NCBI RefSeq assembly: GCF_000003815.2
Contig: NC_049981.1
Span: 20,368,646 to 20,432,645, forward strand
DNA from: Branchiostoma floridae
Lineage: Eukaryota > Chordata > Leptocardii > Amphioxiformes > Branchiostomatidae
Length of the DNA: 64,000 nt
Reading direction: 5' to 3'
Part shown: positions 11,501 through 22,239 of the stretch, in pieces
How the letters are laid out: each line of letters opens with the position of its first letter
Position numbering within the stretch: the first letter of the stretch is position 1
The notes under the pieces: model-generated
The model's input: only the letters and a program-made list of their open reading frames with translations
Databases searched by the model: none
What the model was told of the DNA's origin: nothing
Translations under genes and position numbers: made by a program

Positions 11501-14500
11501 GGGGCTAAGGTGTCTGGTGGGGTTCTAGGCCGTTTGGAAGAATATTCTGCACAATTAGAGAATGATTTGTAAGAAAGGCAGGGAAGCATCTGGTGCACTG
11601 CAATATTTTATGCCATGATAGGCAATAACAATGCAATAACCTTGTCAATATCAACCAAAGCATTCGCCAAGAAAGCCGGGAAATCTATGTTTTTTTGTCA
11701 AAGACTAGATTGGTTGGAGGGAAATTTGTAAGAGAATGCAAAACACATTTTACAAAAGACTGATAGAACAATCATATCTTACTGTTACATATTTGATATC
11801 TTTATGGACCAGTAATACTCACCACAATGATTGGATTACAGTCTGTGGAGGTCGATGCTTCTAGGAATTATCGGAGAGTTCTTGGAAATTGGATTCTAGT
11901 CAGTATGAACTTTTGCCTCAGCAGCATAGTGGCAAGCATATGCAAAATGCCTCTTATTGTCTTAATTTAAGGATGTGTAATATTGATTTTTTGTGTGTAA
12001 TATAGATGAGTATATATGATATGGATAGTATTGNNNNNNNNNNNNNNNNNNNNNNNNNNNNNNNNNNNNNNNNNNNNNNNNNNNNNNNNNNNNNNNNNNN
12101 NNNNNNNNNNNNNNNNNNNNNNNNNNNNNNNNNACAAAATCAATCATCTGTAACCCGTGCTGCTTCTGGAGATCTCTTCTGTCCATTTTATGGTGTCAAG
12201 TCAGTTCACTCTTCCAGTGGATAAACATGTTTTCTCTTTGTCAGATTTTTATTGGAAAACAGCCAGCTATTTGTCTTGTCCAAGTTTGAATCAATTTTGT
12301 CATACTCAGACTTGACCAAAAACCTGTCCAGCATCATAAAAATTCCCCCAGCTGATCAGGGAATGACCAAAAGAACATTCTTTGCTAATAGAGATTCCAA
12401 GCTGACTTGCCATACCAAATGAGTCATCCCTAGGTTACAATACAATTGGCAGCCCACCCTTGCTGAGGGTCACTGGTGCTGTGTAGCCCAGCAGTGCCAG
12501 TGGGTGTGGTCTGTAGTACCAGTAGCTGTGTCTATCTTCTGTCCGCTTGTTTCGTCCATGATTGTCATCTCAGTTTGCCTGTCTCACTGGCACGTCAAGT
12601 GGTGTCCCCATCTAACGGATCCGTATGGTAAGTTAGTAAGGATCACCTGAGCAAGGTTTAATGGCTTTGCAGCAGCACATTCAGTTTTTGATAAAATGTA
12701 TGCTAAAATGATTTCTCAAGCATACTGGTTGTCAGTCCTCCAGGTGCAATACTCCAGGTCCAGGTATTTTTGTAGATATGATTAAAACAATATGTACAAA
12801 TTTTGGATTTCCCAAAATGTATGTAGCAAGATGTGCAGCATTTTTTAACCTGCACTGGTCCAGCCCAATTTCCTGTGAAGAATGCCGGATGGGCGAAGCA
12901 CAATTTGAATACCATTCTTGTGCATGAAACAACCATCAGGGTTGGCAGCTTGATTCCTTGAACTTGAACTAGAAACAGTTTACAGAATTGTATTGTAATA
13001 TACACTGTGGCTGTTGTGCATTTCATATAATTAAAAATCAATATCTCACAGACAATTTTGTTAATATCTCTGAGATATATTATGCCAAATTCTGTGAAAA
13101 ATGTTGATCAAGTTTGTTTTGACTTACCTATGAAATCATAACAGATGGATATTTTAGATTTCAATATCCTTAATTTTCTGACAAATATGAATAAAAGCGA
13201 CACTTTTTCTCTCAAAATGGTTGAACCATTCTGTCTGCCCTCTGAACCTTTGGGGATGCTGGATCCTAGTAGGGAAATCCATAGTGTTTGAACAGTGACA
13301 GTCTGGAATGTGTTTTTAATAGGTTATAACAAGATGTAAAGTAGGTCAACAGTTGAAACTCACAACAGTGAAGAGGAGAGGATTCTGTTTGGTGGTTACA
13401 ATAAAAATTGATTCAAGATTGGTGAGATGAACTGATGATAGTCTTAAGACTTTTCTCCCTCCTGCTAAAATGGTAGGTCCCTCTGTTGAGTGCCATTATA
13501 TTGGGGTCTGACTTTTTGTGTGACTTCCTTTTGCAGCGGAATCGTGTGGAAGGAAATAGTCTAGAGATTCAAGACATCCTCTGATATTTTGTGAGACTTT
13601 GCTTACACAATTTTTTTACCATATTCTGCAAATTTACATAGAATGGTTACAAGGTCAGTCATACATGTATCTACTAACACTTTAGGCCTAAATAATGGTA
13701 CAGTTCAATAATAAGAAAATTTTGGGTTTGAAATGAAGATCAAGATTGTGTAGGATGTCAGTTTGTTTTGAACAGTTTATTGTCCATGGTTTGAGGTGTC
13801 TTATGATTATTTATGGAAATGAAACCAAAAATATGACATATTTACCATATGGTGTTTAGTTCCTAACTTGGTAGAATTTCTATAGTGCCCAAATAATTTC
13901 TTGCTTCCTGAATCTATCAGGAAATGATATATTGGTATATTAAAAGAATAGTTTAGTTGTCTGGTATCCAGTGCTGTATAGTATTTGTAATGCCACAATT
14001 GCCAATGGAAGCTGCTGGAAATTGGAAGAGACCAATGTTTTACCAGTTCAGTAGAAGAGAGAGAACTTCAGAAGAAAAAGAGAGAAAAAGAGTAACAACA
14101 AAACTTCATGTTATGATGCTTGATGGTGCTTATGTATATCTGGGATATACCAAATTTCAGACCAAGTCATTGTTGCAAAAAGTAGGGTACCAATATTTCC
14201 TGCCCCCTGCCAAAGACAGATGGTATCTTCCTCAGGTTATAATGTTGTATATTTTGGATGGAGTACGTGGTCTGTTATGTGTAGGCACTCAGGTCTGGAC
14301 ATGTTTTACAGTGTAGAGGTAAGGTGTTTGCAGATATCGATCATTTGTAATGATTACAACAGTGTTATTTTGCAAATACATGTATAGCAGTAGAAGTGAA
14401 ACATTTGAGGTCATGTTTCTGTATTTAATCCGGATCCTCTTTTTAACCAACTTTATATTTGTTTAATTGAAGATTGAGCAATCATTGTGTTTTATGAAAT

Positions 14501-17500
14501 CCTGTAAAAGTTAATCACATTTTTTGGCCAAAACAAAGTAAAAATGTCCCTTTCTTGATTAGTGATACATGACAATTCAGTAGCCAGTTCAAACCCTGAG
14601 TATACCTGGCAGTGCGTAGTCTCTTCGTCCTTTCATGCAATTAGAGGATGAAGTCTTGGAGACTCAGCAGCTATAATAGGTTTGGATACCAGGCTAACAA
14701 TTCAGCTGTTATTCAGGTTTTCACGGCTAATGCCTCCTAGGTACATTGTCTGCTTAAACAGTTTGTGCAGATCATTGAATCCACGACTACTGCAGTATGT
14801 ACATGGGTTTTGGGTCTTCATGCTGTTCTATCATTTTTTCCCCAAGGAAATCTGCAAAAATGTTTTGTACTTAGTGTCTATGATTTAACGCGTTTTCCTG
14901 ATATGCTATGGTCTACAAACTTGGCTCATAAGCAATCATGCTTGAAAGGTAGTGATTTCGAATTTACCACAGCCATTGCAATATAGTTGTTTGAATAATC
15001 CTGCTGTTTTCACATCAGTCTACCATGTAATAAATTAATATACTCAGCAATATAATGCTTTGTTGTTACAGTCAATAAATACAATTAAAAGAATATCAAT
15101 ATAATATTTAAACTGCAAAATGTAATCATGATCATATTTGAATGCAAAGAGACCTTATGATTGTGTATTGGCTTTTTAGCTGAAGGTATGTAGTGACTGT
15201 AATGTATGCTACTGTTGTTTTCTGCAGGACTTGTCCAGAATTGGCCCCAACATTGATTCCCAGAAGCTGAGCAGCAGCATGAGAGAAAACGGACAGAAGC
15301 TGGTGTCATCATTGTCATCATCTCAAAATGGTGGGGATGCCAAAGAGCAGTGAAAAAATGAATGAATGAATGAATCAATAGATGAATGAATGAATGAATG
15401 ACTGAATGTCAAGACAATATTGGCTTAAAGAACAACAAGCTAAAAAATTTTGGGTTTCACCCTTGTGACACTCCAGCTGTATTTGGAAGACTGAAAGAAT
15501 CTCTATGAGTAATGTGAGATCTCCTGAAAAATTTGATTATCCTCTGATATATTTCGATCAATATATTTCTCCATTTGTGCAGAAATATGCAAATTAAACA
15601 AGATTTGAGCCTCTAAGCCCAATGATGAGCAAGCATGTTAAGTGGGTCACATGTTGGCAAATTAACTTGCGTAATGAGCAACGCACATATTTGCTTTGCA
15701 ACCTACTGGGGATATAGCATAGGCACTTATACAACTCCCTCATCATGGACTTTGATCAAAACATTCCTGTAGGTATTACTCTTTAAAATACTTATCTCTT
15801 CCTCAAAATACCAATTATATGTATGAGAATCAAAGCTTTTATCCCAATGCTTACAGAGATTGTTCAAAATTTCAGCAGGCAGTTTAGTCCATAATGTTGT
15901 TGTTTACCAACAGATTAACTGTCATGGTTATATGTATATATTTGTTCATATGGGTGGTTTTGCTGTGTAGAATACAGGTATTAACCATTTATTTACACAG
16001 TGCTTAACAGCTATTGCCTTGATATGTGAAAGTTCATAATGAAGAAACCTCGTTGTTGTTTCAGGAATGGGTTCCCTGACTGCAGCAGGCAAGGGGAGGG
16101 GAGCCAAGAGAAAGGCAGTGGAAAACACGCAGTCAGCAACAGCCAGCAAGAGAACACGGGGGTAAATTTTCACAAACAAATGGCATATTCACTTGTTGTT
16201 TTCACACTCATTTTGTATTTTTTACAATAAAATTTCTATAGAGAATTCTTTAGTAAAGTTCCTAGACAAAAGACCAATTCAAGATTTTTTTATTTGTACC
16301 TCAAAGGCAGAAAATAATGTAGAATTTTGATTAAAGTACTTTCATCGTGGACCCTATGTCTATGACCAAATCCAGAGCTATTACCATTTGCAAGAAGAGG
16401 CAGAGACCTTTTCTTGACAACACAAACAATTGCGACATCATTAGGGTCTAATCTAAGTAGGATAGCCAGGGTAACCATTCTGAAGTCTGTATCAAGTTTG
16501 TATTGATGATTGAGTTGTATATGAAGTATAAGACTTAGTGAGAAGTAAGTCACCAGATTCCCAGTTTAAATGTGTGTATTTCGTTTTGACAGTGTGTTTC
16601 CTGGGACCAGACACCTGATTCCCAACAGGTGACACATGCTCGCTTGCGTAGCCTGTACAGCACCTGCTACAGCCGCATGCACCTGTCTGTGTTAACTTAG
16701 AGGGGTACTAGTACATCAAGGATAGAAGGGGGTATCTTTGGAAGTGTTCTGAAAAAGAAGAGGACGATCTTTGTCCTGCACACAGGCTCTCCGTTATTGG
16801 CCTCAAATCACCAAAATTTAGCTTTGTACCTTTGAAAGCAAAATCTTGTTGGTACAGATTTGGAATGATGCCAATGCAAATACAATGCACCTATAATACA
16901 AGGCTCAATGGGCATTCTTGCCCATTCCTTTACTGGTATATTGTTTTGCAATGCACGAACAAGCAGATGAGTGTCCCTGTCTCCACACAGGAAAGATGCA
17001 TGGGCAGTGTTAGTGTGCCTGATCACTAGCAGGCATTGTTGCTACATGTTGCATAACTGCTTTGCATCATTTAGTACAGATGGTGAAGTTGTGATGTTGT
17101 TGCCTGTTCTGTTACACTTCAAGGTTCAGCTCAGTAGTACCTCATTTGTGCATGTGAACATCTCCCCTGCATGTGGTTATGCAGCACTTTTGTGCTTGTA
17201 TGAGGCATAATAATGAGTACTCTGTTAGCTAGCAAATGTTGCTGGACTCTTGTTTTTTTCTTCTTATTTTGCAAAGAATGTCATAAAATGATCTTCACAT
17301 TCAATTTCTTGTTTGGTTGTGTTCATTATTATCTTTTGCTAACTTACCTTGTTGGAAAAAGTCAAGGAAGAACTGGTTTTATTGACTTGGAACAGTGTGT
17401 AGTCAATTCGATATCAATATCGTATGAGCTTGAATACATACTATCAAATATTTCCAGTCCAGATTGTACATTTACCATCTCAATATAAACCAGATAGAGA

Positions 17501-20500
17501 TATAAAACAAGTAAGTTAATTTCATAACATCAATTTTTGAATCTTAGGGACATCCTGACATCTCTGAAGCTGCCACCGCTAGGCTTCCCCCAGGAGCATC
17601 CCTTCAACAAGGATGGGTACCGCTACATCCTGGCTGAGCCTGACCCTCACGCACCACACCAGCTGCTGGACACAGACTTCTATGCCGGGAAACCCATCCC
17701 TGCAGAGCTGTACCGTAGAGCACTGCACGACAGGGTACTGCTGGCCCTGCATGACAGAGGTGATACACACTTGTCAGACAACCTGAATAAATGTTTTGAT
17801 AAAGGCTTCAAATGTATTGCTGTTAACGAGACGGTAACAGTATTTGGACTTTTGAACTGCAGACTTATCAGCTTGAGATATGATTTACTGTTACTTCAGG
17901 ATGAAAGAGGTTCTGATTTACACGCAAAAGGCTCAAGAATGAGTCACCATCATGGTAATGAAATGAAAATGCTATCATACTTTATTTTATATTTTGTATA
18001 TACAACAATATATCTGCTGTCCTTGATGCTGACTTATGTTTTGATCTCATTCTTAGTATTCCATTGCTCTAATATTTTGTAAACTTACTGCTGAGTAAAC
18101 GTGTGAACTTAGTAAACTGTTAGTTCCATCACTGATTAGCTCTTTTATTAAACATTGGATGGATAACAGTTGGATCAGCAACCCAGTAATGTATTCATTT
18201 ACATTTGGTGTGGTCAGCTCCCCAACTGAAGATCTCCGAGGACAGGCTGTCAGTGACTGGAGAGAAGGGGTACTCTATGGTCAGAGCAACTCACGGTAAA
18301 CATCTACTTATTACCCTTGCTAAGGAAGCTACAATATATGCAGCATTTCTTGCTTTCTTTGTTGGAAGATTGGACAATGCACAAAGTAATAAACAGATAA
18401 TTTTTGTGTGTGTGTGGATAATGCTTGGCTTAGGGGAAAGGGGGAAAAGTATGCTGTAACACATGTATTTATACTACTGTTCTCAGAATCAAACAAGTTG
18501 TATTGAAAAGAACTGTTTTATATATATGGCAAGTCTATATCAGTTCCTTGTTTTACTTAAAATCAGAAGTTTGGGAATATTGGATATTGAATTTGGTGTT
18601 GTTTCTCCAGGAGTGAACCGTGGAGCCTGGTACTTTGAGGTTAACATAGAGGAGATGCCAGAAGGGACAGCCACCAGACTGGGCTGGGGACAGGCTTTAG
18701 GTTGGTCCTCTTACAGGGAAAATGTTGAAATCTTGTCAGAATCTATTCAGAGGGTCTGAAGCAAAACTCTGCCTATACTAATCTGTGTAACACAAACTCC
18801 GCTGTCCAGGGCTATTTAGCCCCTCCCTGCAGATGCAGGACAGGCCAGAAGAAGCGCGATTAAATCAGGCTATGCCTATTCAGCATGTTGTGATCTTGTG
18901 ATCTTCCCACTGTGATTTTCTTCTAAAAACTGTATAATACAGTGAATTCCAATTGTTCGTATTACCCCTTTTTGGATAATTCGGGTAATTCCATAGAATT
19001 GCGAAATCCCAAACCATTTTGCCATTCATTCTATTGTATAAGGCTTCGCAGAATTGGATAACCCCCGGTCTCAAACTTCGGGTTTTTGGATAGAATTACG
19101 TCAAATTATAGCGAATAAAATGGGAAAATATACGCTAAAACTTACAAAATGAGGCCAAAATTAACCAACAACTGTATGTATGAAGGCATGTAACCACGAA
19201 AAGGACCGTAAGATAGGTAGATTCCACCGAAAATCTTGCCAATGCTGCTGTGGTAGCGTGCAAACATTGGTTAGGCGCCATGTTGATAGGTTGCCGCAAG
19301 GCATGATGGGCGGACGTCATGGGAACGTCAACACACCTTTGAGTTCATATTTCCCCTTCAGACAACGTCTAAACTTGGTTTACCCTACAAAATGTGTTTT
19401 TACATATCCACTGTTTCATTATTGAGCTGATTTCGGCTGCACTACGTAGATTTTTACAGTGCACGTAACGCAACAGGGTCAATGAACTGTGATGTTGCAA
19501 TCAGCCGCATTGAATGGCGGGATATCTCAAGCCACGCTGCGACGCCATTTTAAATGTTTTGAAAGTGAAATTTTCCGTCTTCCACCGCGAAAGACGGCGT
19601 CGAGCTTAAACTTTCAGCGTAATTTGTGGACACAATAAGTAAATAAGAAGGTGAAGAGTTTATCTCTCCAATACGTACCGTCATTTTGCTCAAAATTGCG
19701 GAGTTATGTTTGCCTTTGTTGTGGTTCGATGAGTTATGCTGTCGGCAGTGCGAGTCAAGCGTATTTTTCTACATGTTCATTTAGCCACCGACTTAAAAAT
19801 CTTTATTAGATTTATCAGCGCACGTAAATTGTAGAATATCGGAACGTATAAGTATGTAAAGCTTGTAACTGGAATCTGTTCGATCTTTTGCTGGCTATTT
19901 GGTGATGTGGTAGATTCAAACAGCAACAGTTGACGTTCCATTCGTTCAAAACAGTACTGTAGGTTATTAATAACTACTGCTTAGACTACTACTGCTCTAG
20001 ATGAACAAATGTCTGATTCAAAAGTTTTGTAAATGAAGTTCCGTATCGTGTGTGTAGTGTTTGTGTCTTGCGTAGTAGTAATCCTATATTCACCCCCCTC
20101 CCGGCACCCTTCGGGGCGTTAGTGGCCCAATTTCGGACTGTTGGATACTTCGGACTATTGGATAAAATGCGCTGACAAATGAGCTATCCAAATAAGCGAA
20201 TTCCACTGTATTATTAATCAGTCTGAGTTCACATGGTGTTTATATCCCTCCTACCATTTCATCCACTGATTTAGTATTGTTTACAGCATAGTTCAGTTGA
20301 GAAAGCCAAGTTTTTGTAGGGTTAGAAGTGAAGGTGATTGTTCTGCTGCAGGAAACCTCCAGGCACCTCTTGGGTACGACAGGTTTGGGTACTCCTGGCG
20401 CAGCCGGAAGGGAACGCGGTTCCACCAGAGCCGAGGGAAGCACTACAGCGAGGGGTACGGGCAGGGCGACGTGCTCGGCTTCTACATCTCCCTGCCAGAG

Positions 20501-22239
20501 AGCACGGACCCCGGGGCACTGCTGCCGGAAACTCACAAGGAAACGGTAAGGATATCTTCTCTTCATGCAGAGGAACTGTGTAGTTTTGTTGTGGCTAATG
20601 AATATCCACATGGATTGGAGAGTCAAGGTCTTAAATCCTGGCCAATTAGAATTCTGAACCTAAAATATGGCTGCTTGCTCTTATCCTCAGTTTATTTTGA
20701 ATGCAAAGGTTGAATCTTTCCATTCCTAAAGCACTGCTGATGCTAGTATTCCCCACAATCCTTTCCCAGCCACTGATCAAGTTCAAAGGCCAATTAGATT
20801 TTCTGAATCTTAAGATATTTAGTTTACTTTGAATAAAAAGGTTGAAAATCTCCTATTAGTTTAATCCTTCCATTCTTAAAGCACTGCTGATGCTTGTATT
20901 TTCCACAATTCTTTTCCAGCCACTGATCAAGTTCAAAGGTTACCTGTACTTTGAGGAGAGGGACAACATGGATGCCGCCCTGAAGAATCTGACACCTCAG
21001 GAAGGGAGCAAGGTACGGCAAATATTCATCTCCAGTTGGTCATTGTTGGATTTGCACTTAGAGATTATCATGGTTGAAGTTATGTAACATTTCCCTGTAA
21101 TACAAACATTGCTGTGCGTGATACTCTTTTGGGTCATTGCTCAGGACATCATTTGACATGTTCTCTATAATTAAAAAGTCTTTGCTGCTTTTCCCTTCCA
21201 GATTGTGTATTACAAGAATGGAGAGAGTCAAGGAGTGGCATGGGGAGATATCTACTCAGGAACCTACTACCCTGCCATCTCTCTGTACAAGAATGTCATG
21301 GTGAGAGACCAACTATGAACATTCTTTTTTTCCTGTTGATAAAGTAGCTAGAATATTTTCCATGTGAAAAAAATGCATCCAAACACTTGAATCTTCATGA
21401 AGTATAAAAAGTATTGGATAAATAAATAAATATAAAAAGTATTGGATAAAAAGTATTGGATAAATAAATAAATATAAAAAGTATTGAGCATGCCATGTAG
21501 AGCCCGGTAGAGACCAATACTACAGACCTAAACAAACATCAGGGAGAGTAAGACAAGCCTGAATAATTTCATCCGGTCATCACTGCCCTGAAGAAGGTGA
21601 TAGATGGTCACCGGCTGTTATGTTACTCCTTGGTTGTGAATGAAGAATTTTGTGAGACAAATTCTTTTACTTTTTTCTTTGCAGGTGACAGTAAACTTTG
21701 GACCTGACTTCAAATTTCCACCTAAGGACCTGGACGCCAGCAGCTACCAACCAGTAAGTTTGTAACATCATTTCCCTCCATCTGTGGAAAAATTTGGTCA
21801 AGTGGGTAGAGTATTCGCCTTGCAGTCAGTAGGCCATGAGTTCTGTCCCCGGCCGAGTGATACCAAAGACTTAAAAAATGGTACATATTGCTTTTTTTGT
21901 TTAGCATTATTGGGAAAGAATATGGTAGCTGAACACACAGATTTGGACTAGTCCCTTGCTTTAGTGATTGCAAAGAGGTTTAATCAGGATAAGACTTCCT
22001 TGGTGATTGCATAAAGCTGTGGCCCAGGGCTATAGAAATGGAATACATGTATACACAAACAAATAAATAAACAAACCTGTGTATGGTTGTGCCCACACCA
22101 GATGTCTGCTGCTGCACAGGAGTCCATGGTAGAGTACACACTAGCTGAAGGCCTGTATCACATAGAGAATGGCACATCCATCCATCTAAACCAAGAGGAG
22201 GAGCAGCAAGCTGATGCACTCTTATTTCCCTCATCTTAG
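2495..22239 (+). CDS. ASH2L: ASH2L, core subunit of SET1/MLL histone H3K4 methyltransferase complexes
   Basis: Seventeen coding exons join in phase: 2495-2532, 3291-3485, 3893-3985, 4388-4476, 4781-4872, 5173-5268, 6136-6216, 15228-15330, 16065-16161, 17548-17759, 18218-18295, 18611-18700, 20352-20545, 20920-21012, 21202-21300, 21685-21753, 22102-22239. The product is 618 aa (human about 628). After an acidic N-terminus come an atypical PHD finger with winged helix (about residues 80-228; [34 protein letters not shown]), the basic KGRGAKRK patch (272-279), a SPRY domain (about 295-573; [32 protein letters not shown]) and a C-terminal helix ([13 protein letters not shown]) matching the DPY30-binding segment. 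With WDR5, RBBP5 and DPY30 it activates SET1/MLL methyltransferases in the nucleus. Oddities are a 9-kb intron 7, a weak donor after exon 8 (g|gtgggg) with an in-frame stop just beyond it, and a duplicated acceptor before exon 14. Exon 2 could instead begin at 3294. The start has a TISU context. Confidence 0.95.
3555..3660 (-). mobile_element. tRNA-derived SINE (minus strand)
   Basis: Read on the minus strand, the segment has an A-box-like TTGTGGTTAGCACG, a 5-bp anticodon-type stem with loop TTTGTGA, a long variable region and a B box GGTTCGAATCC inside CACGGGTTCGAATCCCGGG. The lack of a clean acceptor stem favours a SINE head over a working tRNA. It lies in ASH2L intron 2. Confidence 0.6.
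5706..5802. repeat. perfect 32-bp-arm hairpin (foldback MITE)
   Basis: Arms 5715-5746 and 5761-5792 are exact reverse complements (cagttactcaagcaactgg to tccaaaatcatatccagttg) around a 14-nt loop. Imperfect pairing extends to ggccaaa/ttttggc on the outside. A piece of the same arm (tccaaaatcatatccagttg) recurs at about 11187-11206, so it is a dispersed family. It lies in ASH2L intron 6. Confidence 0.85.
6867..8131. mobile_element. non-autonomous hAT-type DNA transposon with exact 8-bp target duplication
   Basis: The 16-bp terminal inverted repeats CAGTGTTTCCGCCAGA are identical at 6867-6882 and (inverted) 8116-8131. The 8-bp target duplication gactgtgt flanks the element exactly at 6859-6866 and 8132-8139. 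The CAGTG start and 8-bp duplication are typical of hAT elements. The 1265-bp body has no recognisable transposase, so it would be mobilised in trans. It holds a minisatellite of four 27-bp units (about 6920-7024) and GC-rich sequence with a TCTCGCGAGA palindrome near 7336. It sits in ASH2L intron 7. Identical ends suggest a fairly young insertion. Confidence 0.88.
6920..7024 (+). repeat. 27-bp minisatellite, four units
   Basis: Four consecutive units of about 27 bp follow the pattern accgcgaaaattaaattt plus aattgtaaa with a few substitutions. They lie just inside the left end of the hAT-type element, where subterminal repeats commonly bind the transposase; that role here is inference. Confidence 0.75.
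9065..9122. repeat. short inverted repeat
   Basis: Cctgggtgccatc near 9071 pairs with gatgacacccagg near 9108 with one mismatch, around a loop of about 25 nt. It is probably a MITE remnant in ASH2L intron 7. The rest of this intron from about 8140 to 15227, apart from the N gap, shows no supportable gene; its open frames look like chance. Confidence 0.4.
12034..12133. other. assembly gap (100 N)
   Basis: Exactly 100 N, a conventional scaffold-gap length, so the true distance is unknown. It lies in ASH2L intron 7 and interrupts no recognised exon. Confidence 0.98.
15340..15412 (+). repeat. (GAAT)n microsatellite
   Basis: An imperfect run of gaat/gatg tetramers starts about 10 nt after the assigned donor of ASH2L exon 8. 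Confidence 0.8.
18940..20208. mobile_element. pogo/Tigger-like non-autonomous element
   Basis: The left end CAGTGAATTCCAATTGTTCG and the inverted right end CAGTGGAATTCGCTTATTTG share the CAGTG(G)AATTC start, and TA dinucleotides flank both sides (18938-18939 and 20209-20210). This is the signature of pogo-type Tc1/mariner relatives. The interior has several ttggata/ttcgg repeats but no transposase reading frame. It fills most of ASH2L intron 12. Confidence 0.65.
20640..20938 (+). repeat. tandem duplication that copied the exon 14 acceptor of ASH2L
   Basis: Two units (20640-20787 and 20788-20938, about 85-90% alike by eye) both start ggccaattaga and both end with a polypyrimidine tract, an AG and the 20-nt string ccactgatcaagttcaaagg. 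In the second unit that string is the true start of exon 14 (20920). In the first it forms a decoy exon start at 20770. Reading from the decoy meets TGA at 20830-20832 after 20 codons. Confidence 0.85.
21405..21486 (+). repeat. short A/T-rich tandem repeat
   Basis: The phrase aaaaagtattggataaataa repeats with small changes over about 80 bp in ASH2L intron 15. A LINE-3'-end-like string (gaagaaggtgatagatggtc) follows at about 21592. Confidence 0.6.
21785..21870 (+). mobile_element. tRNA-derived SINE fragment
   Basis: The segment has an A-box-like tggtcaagtgggtagagt, an anticodon-arm-like tcgccttgcagtcagtagg and a degenerate B box gagttctgtcccc, spaced as in a tRNA head. It lies in ASH2L intron 16. 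Confidence 0.5.

Noticed and set aside
21580-21640. Hammerhead-ribozyme-like string (cctgaagaaggtgatagatg...)
   Set aside because: The core needs CUGAUGA and GAAA; here the first is CTGAAGA and the second is absent. It looks more like a LINE 3' end remnant.
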